NCBI GenBank assembly: GCA_963971285.1
Contig: OZ020248.1
Coordinates: 3,844,001 to 3,908,000, forward strand
Direction of reading: 5' to 3'
DNA from: Astropecten irregularis
Lineage: Eukaryota; Echinodermata; Asteroidea; Paxillosida; Astropectinidae
DNA: 64,000 nt
Shown here: positions 34,487 to 46,036 of the stretch, piece after piece
Position numbering within the stretch: position 1 is the first letter of the stretch
Layout of the letters: each line of letters opens with the position of its first letter
The notes under the pieces: model-generated
The model's input: the letters and a program-made list of their open reading frames with translations, nothing else
Databases searched by the model: none
Told to the model about the DNA's origin: nothing
Translations under genes and position numbers: made by a program

Positions 34487-34604
34487 TCCCAAATCTCTGG
34501 CTGCGGCTGCAAATTACACACGCACCTATGGCAGCCACTAGCCAGTGACTGCAGCCGTTTCCATAGACTTGTGTGTTATTTGCAGCCGCAGCCAGAGATT
34601 TGGG
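34487..34604. repeat. Foldback repeat with TCCCAAATCTCTGG arms
   Basis: The left arm TCCCAAATCTCTGGCTGCGG at 34487-34506 pairs with CCGCAGCCAGAGATTTGGGA at 34585-34604, extending inward through GCAAAT and CACAC. The loop contains a smaller CAGCCACTAGCCAGTGACTG element. Confidence 0.88.
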
Positions 34605-34833
34605 ACACAGCCTAACCTCTTGTCAAGAGATATCCTTGTTTAGTGCCAATAGAGGGCGGTGTTGATCAGCATTCCTGTGGGTGTGTTCGTTTAGCTATAT
34701 CACAGGACGGCACTGACCTGGGAAGGTCTCGTCTCAAAACAAGACAGAGGAGGTTTACTGGTGTCGACTCGTGGTTAAGTTAAACGAACGCGCCCTAAAT
34801 GCTTAGGCATTATTTCCACACAAAAGAGGTTTT

Positions 34834-34946
34834 AAAATGATAAAAAAAAAAAAAAAAATTAATCATTAAAGGTGAACAAAGAAATATTGACTGAAGTGGG
34901 AATCAAACCTTTGACCCCCGAAATACTGTCAACAGTGTCCTGTAAA
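34834..34946 (-). mobile_element. tRNA-derived SINE fragment, family S2
   Basis: GGTGAACAAAGAAA (34871-34884), then GGGAATCAAACCTTTGACCC. On minus this reads as a B-box-like GGTTTGATTCCC followed by the TTTCTTTGTTCACC tail, the family S2 order. An A-rich run at 34843-34858 lies on the tail side. Confidence 0.6.
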
Positions 34947-35210
34947 TTTGAGTTAAAAATTAATCCAGTCTGATTCTTGTGGGTTATTTGATGATTACAA
35001 ATACGCTGGGTCGCGTGCAATTAACTCCATGTAAGTTAACATGTTAATTAATATGTCTGTCCAATTAATTGTAATTGAAACAGGCTGTCCCCTCCATTAT
35101 GTCTGAAATCCGAGTACTAAGACGATAATTATCTCGCTAATTTCAGTGCTTTTGAGTGGAAATTCATACCTACCCACCTACTCTGTGAAACTAGACTATG
35201 GACCAAACGT
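34947..35210. other. Unassigned sequence
   Basis: Nothing recognised. The TTAATTAATATG neighbourhood is AT-rich. Confidence 0.4.
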
Positions 35211-35573
35211 TTAAAGGTAATATCATACATTGATGTTTGTCAAAGAAATACAGATTCATGGGCAAAAATATCAAGAAAGATACAGTCACAGTCATCTGTG
35301 AAAATTTAAGTCCCATACGGTGCCAAATATTTGAAAATAGTGAAAAACGGCCACAGTATTTCTTAAGTCTTTCTCTTTTATTTTTGATCGTTTCAAAGAT
35401 CAAAAATATTTTTTGGTCGTTGTTTTATTAATTTCTGGATAATTACACCATTTCAAGCGGAAATATTTTAACGGTAGGTTTCTACCAGCATCACCTTCAT
35501 ACCCTGAAAGTTATATGTAAATCTGTGAACATTTCTGTTTTGGGCTCATACCAAAGTATGATACCACCTTTAA
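35211..35573 (+). mobile_element. TTAA-type MITE, family A (full length)
   Basis: TTAAAGGTAATATCATACAT at the left and CCAAAGTATGATACCACCTT then TTAA at the right. The interior is complete, with a GATCGTTTCAAAGATC hairpin. A good reference copy at about 360 bp. Confidence 0.9.
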
Positions 35574-35741
35574 GAAATACTGAATCGACATTGATAGTCG
35601 AATGGGTTGAAATCGGACAATTCTCGCTCGAATTTCAGTCACTGGATTGAGTTTTCAAAGATGTCATCCAAAATTCAGAGTGATTTTCATCGATATCGTC
35701 AATCCATTTGGTTTCACTCTCAAAAACATGACCCGGGCCCT

Positions 35742-36042
35742 TTAAAGGTATTACATCATTCTTTGGTATACCGAATGAAAAAGACATCTTCACAGATTTG
35801 CCTATAGCTTACAGGGTATGAAGATGGTGATGGTAGAAACGTACCGTTAAAAAAAACAATGGCCAAAAACAATGTTGATCTTTTAAAGATAATAAATAAC
35901 AGTGCAAAGGGATTTTTAAAATACTGTGGGCGTTTTTCAATGTTTTCTAAAAAAGTGGGCTCTGTGTCTGTGTGTATCTTGCTATTTTTGCCCATGAATC
36001 TGCATTTCTTGGACAAAAACCAAAGCATGATAAAACCTTTAA
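35742..36042 (-). mobile_element. TTAA-type MITE, family A (inverted)
   Basis: Starts TTAAAGGTATTACATCATTC and ends CCAAAGCATGATAAAACCTT then TTAA. Lacks the CCATTTCAGG segment. Confidence 0.87.
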
Positions 36043-37869
36043 ACTCAAGCAAATGTGTATAAAGACGTACTGTAGCATCAACAGGCTTTAAAACATGCAA
36101 AGCTTTACTAACTGGCGGTCATGGGCGCATCCGATATCCAAACCCAGGGGCATGCAGCGTTTCCTCTCGGTAAATTGATACCAAGGGTACGATAACAATA
36201 ATAATGTATGACGAGAGGATTCGCTTTAGCCGGAAAAACCTGGCACACGGCCGGCCCATTTCAAGGAAAAGCACGAGTCCTTATTAATTACCGTACGGGA
36301 TTGGGTCGATTGGGTTGCATAGCAGGAACGAGAGCTTTATGCAAAGAATTAGCTTCAAGGGGGCATATCAGGCATCGATGGCCGAGTTTGTCAACAGAAG
36401 TAATTGGGGAGTCGATATACACCAAGGTGGAATGCTTCTATGTAGCATACACACTATGGACCTCATGACAAAGGACGTCCACATAATGCAGGATCCCAAG
36501 ACGTTATGTGGACTCGCACACGTCCACATAATGTTTCCATGCTAACGAAAATGCCAAATGGAGACATTTTCAATGTGTCTTTATTTATCGAAAATTGAAG
36601 TTTATCATTCAAGGGATATTCGGTTCAAATTTCATCATTAAAACAATGAGGTTTGGTGCATTTGGTGCAATTGGTACATTAATTGGTACAGTTTAAATAC
36701 CAATGATTTGAAGATGTCCATCATTTAGATCAGTACAAGAGAACGAAGGAAAGCCCATATAAGGTATGTACAACAAACATAGGTGTGACTGATGTGTACA
36801 GGGGAGTTTGAAGCGATACTCAACCGAGGACTTAAAACACGAAAGGGACAATGGGAATAATGGTTGGGGAAAAGGTTCAAAGTTAGAACTTGCATAGAAT
36901 CAATGGAGCTGCTACCGAAAGGTTGATTCCAAACAAAAGAGGAACAATATGGAGTCCACAATTGTACGCATTTACACACTTGGGTGAAGGGGAGGGGAGA
37001 GACAAACGTTCCTATAACTTTTTACGAAAAGTCTATCCAAAGGATGGATTTCATCCAAACAGCTCAAAGTTGAAAGTCCAAACTCTGGTGACCGAGTTCC
37101 ATCCATTTTCAAGCGCTACAAGACTTCCCATGTAGGGCCCAGCAAATGATTTTATAAAAAATATTGACCTATTTACTGGGGTGCATACTGAGGGGTCAAT
37201 TTACCTTTTGGGATTAAAATCAAATGCATTTAATACAACTGTGAAGACAATAATTAAGACCTTTAAAATACTCTCAAATGACACCTCATAGTATCTTCGG
37301 AGTAGTAAAAACAAATAAACAAAAGCAGAATATTTTAATTTAAAGAATAAAGCAAATAGTCTACAGCCGCGACCAAAATAAATATCGAACTCTATATACT
37401 GCCGTCATAACATCAACACAATACACTGTATTTCTCATTCTGTTTTTGCATGGCTTTGTTTCTTTGTTTGCATTCAACACAAAAACACTGACATTGAAAC
37501 CGCGTAGACTGGGCAAAATTTGAAGAAAAATAACTCAACGCGAACTTTTGAACTTTATCTTCGTGGAAAGGTAAAGGCCACTTCTATAGTCCGACAGAGG
37601 TTATTCTGAAACTGTATCGCTCGTGGTGATATTTTAGCCACGACAATGTGTCACATTAAAGGTTGAAAGGCGAAACCCGGCCACACATGAAAGGAAAGCT
37701 TTCTGTATCCGATAGGAATTCGAGGGAAGCTAGTGGCAAAGGGACTTAGGACGGCATTCTACACAAGGGGTTACAGGTTTGTTCGCTTTATCGTTTTAGA
37801 GTGAAATACTTCTGAATAAAAATGTCTGAAGCATACCCGATATATCAGTCAGTATTAATGCCCGACAAA
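36043..37869. other. Unassigned intergenic sequence
   Basis: Overlapping plus frames at 36208-36468 and 36315-36545 lack any recognised domain. The word ACGTCCACATAATG occurs at 36475 and 36524 with an inverted CGTTATGTGGA between. No gene called. Confidence 0.45.
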
Positions 37870-38110
37870 CATGCATTGACCAAATTAGACAAAGGAAAAG
37901 GAAACACAAAGGCAGATACAAAGACAAAAACAGAGAAAGACAAAGACAAAGACAGACAATGGAAAAAACAGAAAAAATACAAAGGTAAAGACAAAGGCAG
38001 AGACAGAAAAAGACAAAGGCATAGACGAAGACAAAGACGAAGGCAAAGGCAAAGGCAAAGGCAAAGGCAAAGGCAAAGACAATGGCAAACAATTAAAAGG
38101 TTCCAGGAAA
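37870..38110. repeat. Purine-rich AAGGCA/AAAGAC hexamer tract
   Basis: Imperfect hexamers (AAAGAC, AAGGCA) become a clean AAGGCA run at 38038-38086. The resulting Lys/Arg/Gln frame on plus is repeat-derived. Confidence 0.88.
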
Positions 38111-38189
38111 TCGTGCGACTAAGGCGAGGGCAAAGACAAAGACAAAGTTCGCGGAAAATGGTGCGGCCGGCTATAGGGTGAGGGCAAAT

Positions 38190-38400
38190 TTAGGTAAGGA
38201 GATCGGGGTTAAGCTATTGGGACAAGGGAAGGGGTAGACTAGACGGGGAAGGGGGCAGGGGCAGGGGCAGTTGAAGGGGAATGAACAATTAGGGAAGGGG
38301 TATGCATGGGGACAGGGGACGGGGTATTGGGACAGGGAAAAGATTAGGGGGATAGGGGAAGGGATGTAGGGGGAAGGGGGAGAAAGAGGTAGGGCGTGCT
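38190..38400 (+). repeat. G-rich minisatellite with G-quadruplex potential
   Basis: Many GGGG runs separated by 1 to 6 bases, for example GGGGAAGGGGGCAGGGGCAG at 38248-38267 and GGGATGTAGGGGGAAGGGGG at 38361-38380. The strand asymmetry continues that of the preceding purine tract. Confidence 0.85.
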
Positions 38401-39534
38401 TAGACAAGTCTGATTTGAAAACGCATTGTTCTATCACGTCCATCATAAGATGAAATGTAACAATCATAATGGTGAGTTTGTGCACGTAAGCTTGACACAT
38501 CTTGCTTTAAAAGTCATTACGTTTTCGTCGAGGCGAAGAACATTCAAACAAAGGGCTTGCCCATAACCGCGGTCTTAGAAGTAGGAGGTGGTCGTGGGTT
38601 CGAATCCCGATACGTAATATAATTTATCATGGTCATTCAAAAGCCCTGATGAATGCAGTGTTGATAATCATACACGCTTCGGTGAGGGGCACGCCTCGAC
38701 ATTCTATCAAATTGTCTTCGTAGGAATGCATGAAATCAGCTCCTTAATGTCTCTCTCTAAATGGAAGCCAGACCCACAGGCAGGGTATATCAGTCCGTGA
38801 CGGTAGGGTTCACGGGGAAAAAACTTCTAATGTTCTTCACCCTGTACGCTGCCATGCCTCGAGACAAGCTCAGTTTTGAGGAGTTTCCATCATAACGTGT
38901 ATGCATCTTACATTATCCCTTCCACTCGTTGGCCTCGGTAATGGATATGGCCTATACATTACACACGAGGGACTTTCAGGTATATTATATCCCGCACGTT
39001 CAACACATTAATAATCTGGAATTACATTCAAAGGAGGTGAGCGTGCACGTATAACTTTACAGAAAATCCTTGAAATCTGAAAAGGGTCTTTCGAAAAGGG
39101 GTCACGAATCTTCTAGATAATGTTCTGTTGATTTTTGTCTTGGATTTGAGTGGTTCTGTTATCACGAGTTGTTGATTTGGCAGCACTTCTTGCTGCCTCA
39201 TTTTGTTTTTTAGGCTTCTGTACTATTTCCGATATCCAATAATTTGTTTGAATAGCTCTACAAACCATCATAGAATGCTTCTTTTTGGTATCAAATTCAA
39301 TAATTGCCAAGTAGGGTTTGAAGTTTTACATGGTGGAAAGACAAGAATAAGTAAGACTTGCGGTGACACCATGTATAACACTCTTTCAGAAAGATGTGTG
39401 GCGGAAAAGGACCGATAAGAGTGTGTGAGAACACACGTTTTTTTGTCAATTATCTTCATAGTCGTTTGCCAACCCGAAGCTTCAGACTGGCAAACGAACA
39501 TAGATACTTGACTATTGGGGTCACCACCAACGTA
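38401..39534. other. Unassigned sequence with a B-box-like remnant
   Basis: GTGGGTTCGAATCCCGATAC at 38596-38615 looks like a tRNA T-arm, but no matching A box or acceptor stem precedes it; perhaps a decayed SINE head. No gene recognised. Confidence 0.4.
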
Positions 39535-39713
39535 GGGCTGGATGGCTCAGTTGGTAGAGCGCATGTACTGCAGGAGGTCGCCGGTTCGAATCTCGTCTAT
39601 GTGATAGACGCACTCGCCGTACAGCGAGTTCGTACGTAGTGACATAGAGTAAAATGGGTGATACTCAGACTAGTTAGAATCCCGCTCCAGTCATTTTTTC
39701 TTTGTTCACCTTT
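39535..39713 (+). mobile_element. tRNA-derived SINE, family S2
   Basis: The head GGGCTGGATGGCTCAGTTGG and TAGAGC form a D-arm-like A box; CCGGTTCGAATCTCG is the B box. The acceptor 3' strand cannot pair, so it is not a working tRNA gene. A unique middle and the TTTCTTTGTTCACC tail follow. Related pieces: 34834-34946, 55548-55642. Confidence 0.75.
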
Positions 39714-41044
39714 CAAAGACTTAAATATTCAGTCAGCTTCCCTTGTGGTTATTAATGATATTATTATCATAATTGTATTACAGTCGTGAATTTTATATGA
39801 GTTATGAACATTTTGTATACTTGACCATCATGGAGTCTGGTAATGAGTTGTCTTACTGACCCTTTAAAGAAAATACAGAGTCAGAAAGTATGGGCCTTGG
39901 ATTCCAAAGATGTACAGGGACATAAATTTGAACTTGGAAAGGCCGGTTGTTGGTGCTGGTTGGCATAGGCGGCCAAATGTTGCAAATCGGTTCATCTTCG
40001 TGACAGACGGCGCGACCAAAATAATTCAACATTTTTGCAAACTTTCCATAGCAGCTGCAAAATGCATATACCATCAATGCGTGTGTTGTTTCCTTTATAA
40101 TCAGCAATACCTTTCAATGTTTATGAAACGTTGAGTACAAATTGAGTACGTGATGGTTATTTTTACGCCATAGCTTCCGCCATCTTAGTTGGCAAAACGT
40201 TGCAAAAGAAAGATACGTACCAAGAATGTTTGAGAATAATAGGAAACTTGTTCCAAAATGTCTCTTTCATTAAACAGGAAATGTGTTCACCCCTCCCCGG
40301 CACAACACACAAAAAAACTTCACTAACCAAGAACAAATAACAAACTGTCAGTTTTAAAATAGCCATTCCTTGAAGGATAATATAAGATTCTTAAAACAAC
40401 ATCACGGTAGGCGCGGTAAAACCTGATACATCCGTCGAGAAGAAGTATCTAAGAATTACCTTACAGCTAGACTATGTCATACTTGACACGAACAGACCTG
40501 GGTATTTCTATTTCAATTCCCTTTACTTGTGTCAACATGTCTTCGACGGTAGGCCTACGCTACGGTGAACATTTTCCCGCCTTCGAAAGAAAAAAGTAAT
40601 CTTCTAATGGATACAAATTCGTGTGGACTTGGCCAAACATTGAAATTGCCAAGGGCAGCCGTAATGCCACACTGTGTGGACATTTGAAAAGTTCATGTAT
40701 CTGCTGACATTTAGGTGGTTTTCTGGTTTGTTTGTGTAGGACTGGAGGTTTCACTTTTTTGGCTCTGCAGACCAATTTGATAAAGGAGTCATCTGTTGAA
40801 TTAAACGATCCCCAAATGTACTCAGAGAGAAAGTCTTAAACGTTCGAAAAGAAAATCTTCACGTCTTCTATTTCTGGCTAGTCGCCAGATCATTAAAATT
40901 CCAGATTACTAGACTTCGTGCAGTTTTGTTTTAATCTTGGGGGCTATAATATTCATATTTTCATGTCCTGTATTTGACTTTTATTTTACCTGTGCTATTT
41001 ATAGACGACTACTAATTAAACGTAATTTCATACTTTGGGTTTTG
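39714..41044. other. Unassigned intergenic sequence
   Basis: No gene supported. A CCGCCATCTTAG word is at 40178-40189. Confidence 0.5.
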
Positions 41045-41365
41045 TTAAAGGTAGTATCATTCTTTGGTTTTTATCAAAGAAATACAGATTCATGGGCAAA
41101 AATATCAAGACAGATACAGTAACAGTCATCTGTCAGTCCCATACGGTGCCTATATTTTGAGAAAACAGTGAAAAACGGCCACAGTATTTCTTAAGTCTTT
41201 TCTCCTTTACTTAAAAGATTTTCGGTCGTTGTTTTACTAATTTCTGGATAAATACACCATTTCAGGCGGGAAATATTAATTACCACCACCATCTTCATAC
41301 CCTGTCAGTTATACGTAAATCTGTGAACATTTCTATTTTGGTATCTTACCAAAGTATACCTTTAA
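41045..41365 (+). mobile_element. TTAA-type MITE, family A
   Basis: TTAAAGGTAGTATCATTCTT to CTTACCAAAGTATACCTTTAA. The GATCTTTTAAAAGATC hairpin is mostly deleted. It touches the next copy with no spacer. Confidence 0.88.
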
Positions 41366-41695
41366 AGACATGCAGATTCCATTGAAAAAAATATCAAGAA
41401 AGATACAGTAGCAGTCATCTGTGAAATTCCCAGTCCCAAACGGTGCCCACCTTTTGAGAGAACAGTGAAAAAACGCCACGGTATTTTAAAATCTTTTCAT
41501 CGTTTCATCTTCCGAAGATCAAACTTTGGTCAAGTGGTTTTACTCTTTTCTGGATAATTACAGCATTTCAGACAGAAAAATCGCAACGGTATGTTTCTAT
41601 ACCATCACCATCTTTATACCCTGTAACTTATAGGTAGGCCTAAATCTGTGGAGATATCTGTTTCGGTATACCAAAGTATGATCATAGTACCTTTC
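41366..41695 (+). mobile_element. TTAA-type MITE, family A (CCGAAGATC subtype)
   Basis: Runs from ATGCAGATTCCATTG to CCAAAGTATGATCATAGTACCTTT. The left end is missing because it starts at the TTAA shared with the previous copy. Confidence 0.82.
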
Positions 41696-41709
41696 ACTGC
41701 CTCCAGTTC

Positions 41710-42442
41710 TTAAAGGTAGTATCATATTTTGGCAGTATACCGAAATAAATCTTTAATTTACCTATAACTTACAGGGTATAAAGATGGTGCTAGTAGAAAC
41801 ATACTGTTACAATTGTTCTGCCTGAAATGCTGTATTCATCCAGAAAAGAGTAAAACCAGTGACCGTAATTATTTTTTTTCTTTTAAAGATAAAAAAAGGG
41901 GGAAAGACTTAAAGGGATGGTACAGAACAGGTTTTTGCGACAAAACCGTTGCTGACAGTGAAAACAAATTATGTAATCCATCATATACCTTAACTGACAA
42001 ACCTGTAGAAGTTTGAGGTCAATCATCCATCTGGGTCACGAGAAAATAGTGAAAAACCGTTTACACGTTTCAACTAATGAATAAAACGCTTCGAAGCGTT
42101 TCAACTAATGAATAAAACGCTTCGAAGCGATTTATTCCAATCGGAAAATAGATTTCTCAACGAATATGGCATTTCAGACAAAAACATTTCATGGGATGTT
42201 TTCTCCTATCATCACCATTATACTGTGTAAGTTTTATGTGAATCTGTGATCTTGAAGTGTATTTTGTCTTACCAATTCCATACCATCCCTTTAAGAAATA
42301 CTGCGGCCGTTTTTCACGGTTTTCTCAAAAAGTGGGCACCGTATGGGACTGAAATTTTCACAGATGACGGTATCTTCCTTGATATTTTTGCCCATGGATC
42401 TGTATTTCTTTGACAAACTCCAAAGTATGACATTACCTTTAA
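41710..42442 (-). mobile_element. Family A MITE split by a nested family C element
   Basis: The left part (41710-41912) begins TTAAAGGTAGTATCATATTT and carries the inverted A interior up to GAAAGACTTAA. The right part (42291-42442) resumes GAAATACTGCGGCCGTTTTT and ends GACATTACCTTTAA. The gap is filled exactly by the family C copy. Confidence 0.92.
41913..42290 (-). mobile_element. Family C MITE nested at TTAA
   Basis: The left end AGGGATGGTACAGAACAGG and right end ACCAATTCCATACCATCCCT are flanked by TTAA on both sides (41909-41912, 42291-42294). Contains CAGCAACGGTTTTGTC in reverse, two copies of an AATGAATAAAACGCTTCGAA unit and ATCACCATTATACTG. 378 bp between target copies. Confidence 0.93.
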
Positions 42443-43074
42443 TAATTATTCACAATTTAATAAATCAACAACATCCAAGAAAGAAATGCATATCTTCATA
42501 CCTTCATAATTATCTTCATGAGTGGTGATCAAAACATATTTAATCATATCAAATTAAGATGATAATTACCTCGGATTAGGAATGTTGGTCCGTCAAGGTT
42601 TGTAATTACATACTCTACGGCCATGGTCTATGTTACCTTGTACAAGTAGTTTGTGATCGCTTCGTTGAAGTTTAAGCTCACGTTGAAACTCACGTTCGTT
42701 AGACTTCAAATTCACGTGTTGTGCACGTGCACATTTTTTATGTTTAATTAAAATGCCGTTGAACACAACTGAACATTATTTTGTGCGTTATAATACCATT
42801 ACCTTGATCAAATTTGAAGTTAGCCTTGGCATGTAGTTCACGAACTCTCTCATCATCTGAAAAATTTGGCGAATTTCACAGCAGGAATGCATTGTTTAAA
42901 ATCATGCAATGAGATTTCAGCCAGGGAATACAAATTAAAGCGGGCATCGTGCACGTACGGGCGGGAAGTGCAAAGAACCGACAAAATGGGGCGAGTTGAT
43001 AAGGGGCGAGTCGGTCATGGGGCGAGATGACAAGGGGGCGAGTTGGCCAGGGGGCGAGTTCATCTGTAATCGAC
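42443..43074. other. Unassigned sequence with GGGCGAGT minisatellite
   Basis: At 42975-43062 the phrase GGGGCGAGTTGATAAGG recurs about four times with variants (GTCGGTCATG, GATGACAAGG, GTTGGCCAGG). Confidence 0.6.
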
Positions 43075-43178
43075 AATACACGGGTTTACACTTCTAAAAG
43101 TGCGCATGCGTGGAAGTGCCTCGTTTCGAAGTTACGATCAAAATCTAAGATGGCCGCCAAGGTGTAAACCCGTGTATT
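43075..43178. mobile_element. Small MITE-like element with 17-bp perfect inverted ends
   Basis: AATACACGGGTTTACAC at the left and GTGTAAACCCGTGTATT at the right, 104 bp in total. An inner CTAAGATGGCCGCCAAG word resembles a YY1 site. No coding capacity. Confidence 0.8.
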
Positions 43179-43640
43179 AAAATAGTCAATACTTCTTATG
43201 AAGTCATTTGTTTTACAGAAAACCACACAGAAAAAGAATCACGTTTCGAACTCGCAGAACAACCTTGACAAAAATGTATTGCCTCCGGCCTGTTATCTTC
43301 CAAAAGTGTAGGCCTACCCGAATGTAGCAAAACAGATATCACCGGTACATCAAAGCCTCTTAATACATGGGAAGATCAGCGGCACTGCGCTTCAAAAGAT
43401 TACACGTTAATTCTTGCCAAAGGCTGCACAACTATAATCTGCTTCAAATTACATCTTACGGAATGGTTTATTCTGACAAAAAATATTTGAAAAAGGTATA
43501 GTCACTTCAGAATTAAATACTATTAACTTTATCTCTTAGTACTCTCCGATATTTAGATACTGAACAGAATCTATCCTGCAGAGCTGACAATGAATTATTA
43601 GTCATCTAATAAACATCAGCACACTGATCCAATGGCGGCG
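43179..43640. other. Unassigned sequence
   Basis: Nothing recognised. Confidence 0.5.
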
Positions 43641-43770
43641 ATTCCAAATAGCGCGCCTCCAAGAGTTTGCAATGCATTGGCCAATCACAATGCACAGAAT
43701 CGGTCTACATATTACATGCATTGTGATTGGCCAACGCATTGCAAACTCTTGGGGGCGCAATATTTGGAAT
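43641..43770. repeat. Foldback with CCAAT-bearing 54-bp arms
   Basis: The left arm (43641-43694) starts ATTCCAAATAGCGCGCCTCC and ends CCAATCACAATGCA. The right arm (43717-43770) is its near-perfect inverse. The loop is 22 bp. A half copy is at 17044-17098. Confidence 0.92.
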
Positions 43771-44050
43771 AGGCTGAATGAATGAGATTTGAACAGATTT
43801 TGTGAGAAATTTCAATCAACGATTACATCAAGTAATGACTGCAAAAAGAAACTGCAGTGGTAAAAAAAATAACAAATGTGTAAATAACAAAACAAAAATA
43901 CTCATTATATAATTATACTCATCAGAGAATAAATCATTATTCTTCTCTGAATGCATAATAAACGTTTGGTTACGGCTATTAAGTACTGATAGTTAAAATA
44001 TTACAGAAACAAGCCAAAAGATTTAACCTAGAATACCTCAATTTGTGGCC
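43771..44050. other. Unassigned sequence
   Basis: Nothing recognised. Confidence 0.4.
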
Positions 44051-44160
44051 TGTTTCTTTAACGCACAGGATCCCAAAATTGCGGATCCACGTCATATGCA
44101 GGATACGCTAAAATGGGATCCGGATTAGAAGAATCCGAGATCATGTGCGTTAAACAAACC
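44051..44160. mobile_element. MITE-like foldback with GTTTCTTTAACGCACA ends
   Basis: GTTTCTTTAACGCACAGGAT against the inverse of ATCATGTGCGTTAAACAAAC, 18 of 20 bases pairing. The inner GGATCC words also pair. Confidence 0.75.
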
Positions 44161-44864
44161 TTCCCTAAAATTATATGGGGGTTAGGTACGTGCATCAATT
44201 TTTCAGGGGGACAAATGACGTAAACATCACAATGCCAAAATGTTCAAATGAAGGGGGGTTTGGTCACCAGTGTCAACTAGGGGGGAGGGGGAGGGGGCAT
44301 AGACATCCGATACGTCACGGGTACCCATTCCCAGGTTTACAAAACATTTGTATTTTACGCATCAAATACGGCTGTTCATCCATTTTTTTCTGGCGTGTAT
44401 ATGAAGATCACCGGATTCATCAATGCATTGCCATTTGAACTACACGTTCTAATTTGTCTGGTTAAAATCATGAAAACATTCCTTGAATGTTAGACTCCAA
44501 CTGCAGCCTGATTCAAAACCAAAACAGCAAGAATTCCCATCCTTTGGGCAACATTCTGATTGATCTAGTTCTAATGTATTAAAAATCTCGATGATCTGCA
44601 GGTTATTTAAAAAGAAAATGATAAAAAATACATTATTAGTGGACTTCTTGGTTTTAAAACAAACTTTTGAAGGAAAACAAAAGAATATCAACAACAACAA
44701 AACTAAAAACCAAATTGTAAACACTCATATAAATAAATATGATTCCTACAATGCAAGTCTACTGATTCAGACCTACACGCAAAAATCTTTCCTTTTCTGT
44801 TCACTTTCGATAAATTATTGAGTGTACTTTGATACACTGGTGACAAATGGACATTTGTTAGATG
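44161..44864. other. Unassigned sequence
   Basis: A G-rich stretch lies at 44279-44298. Short frames resemble no protein. Confidence 0.45.
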
Positions 44865-45157
44865 TTAAAGGAATGGTACAGAATTGGTAAGACAAAATAC
44901 ACTTCAAGATCACAGATTCACATAAAACTTACACAGTATAATGGTGATGATAGGAGAAAACATCCCATGAAATGTTTTTGTCTTAAATGCCATATTCGTT
45001 GAGAAATAAATGAAACTATTTTCCGATTGCTGATTGACCTCAAACTTCTTCAGGTTTGTCAGTTAAGGTAGGGCCTATATTATGATGGATTACATAATGT
45101 GCTTTCACTGTCAGCAACGGTTTTGTCGCAAAAACAAGTTCTGTACCATCCCTTTAA
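44865..45157 (+). mobile_element. Family C MITE with internal deletion
   Basis: TTAAAGGAATGGTACAGAAT to AGTTCTGTACCATCCCTTTAA. Compared with 49802-50176 it lacks about 85 bp around the CGCTTCGAAGCG hairpin and GTGACCCAGATG. Confidence 0.9.
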
Positions 45158-46036
45158 GACAAACATTAACATTAACATGACTCATATCTATATAAATAAA
45201 TAAATTGAAGTGAAGTAACAAAAATTCTGGGAAAAATGACGTTTCAAGTAAAATGCATTTTCTAAAAAAATAATTCTTTTAGAACATTTGTTTCGGGAGC
45301 CAAGCAGTATTCAAATAATACATTGCATGTTTTTGTATCTTAAAATCAAAATCATCCTTAATCAAAAACTTAATCAATTAATTTTGGTCATGTTGCGAGG
45401 ACATTTACATCTACATTGTTTATTCTATTTTCCCAACACCACAGTGTTAAGTTTTTGTGGTGATTAAAACAAATTATTTATGAAAATAAGTACAAAAGAA
45501 TTTCCATGTCCAAATTAAAATTTGAATAGGGACATTATCCTAATTTATATCAAAAGTTTACTCATTTAGTTTTGCCACTTCATGAAAACAGTTTATTTTA
45601 AACAGATTCTCACTTAACATTTTTAATTAATAATTTTAAATGTCTAAAAAGTAAAACAAATAAAAACAGGGTGCAAGTGATGTGCCCATATGATATTTTT
45701 TGTTTAGAGTGGCTTAAGTACAAAGTGCGATTTACAAAAGAATACATATTTTTTTTCGTCAAATTAATATAAATTAGTCCAATTAATGGAGCCTCCGTGA
45801 ACCAACATATAAATTTCAGCCCGTAATCAGTTAATAAATATTCTCTTCATAAATATGTAAATACAATCAGAAAAAAAACAACATCTTGGTGAGGTTGGAC
45901 CCTTTCATTACAATTGTTGTTAGTTGAATTTATAAATATAATTATTTGTTCTACTTTTAGTACATTTGTGTGTGTGCTATGTTGAATACAACCTTAAAAT
46001 ATTTTGTGTATACACGATATTAAGTCTGGATATAAC
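45158..46036. other. Unassigned AT-rich sequence
   Basis: No gene or shared repeat recognised. Confidence 0.5.

Noticed and set aside
37822..38181. Lys/Arg/Gln-rich 119-codon frame
   Set aside because: Mostly translation of AAGGCA/AAAGAC hexamers.
39535..39606. Functional tRNA gene
   Set aside because: A and B boxes are present but the acceptor stem cannot pair and the sequence continues into a SINE tail.
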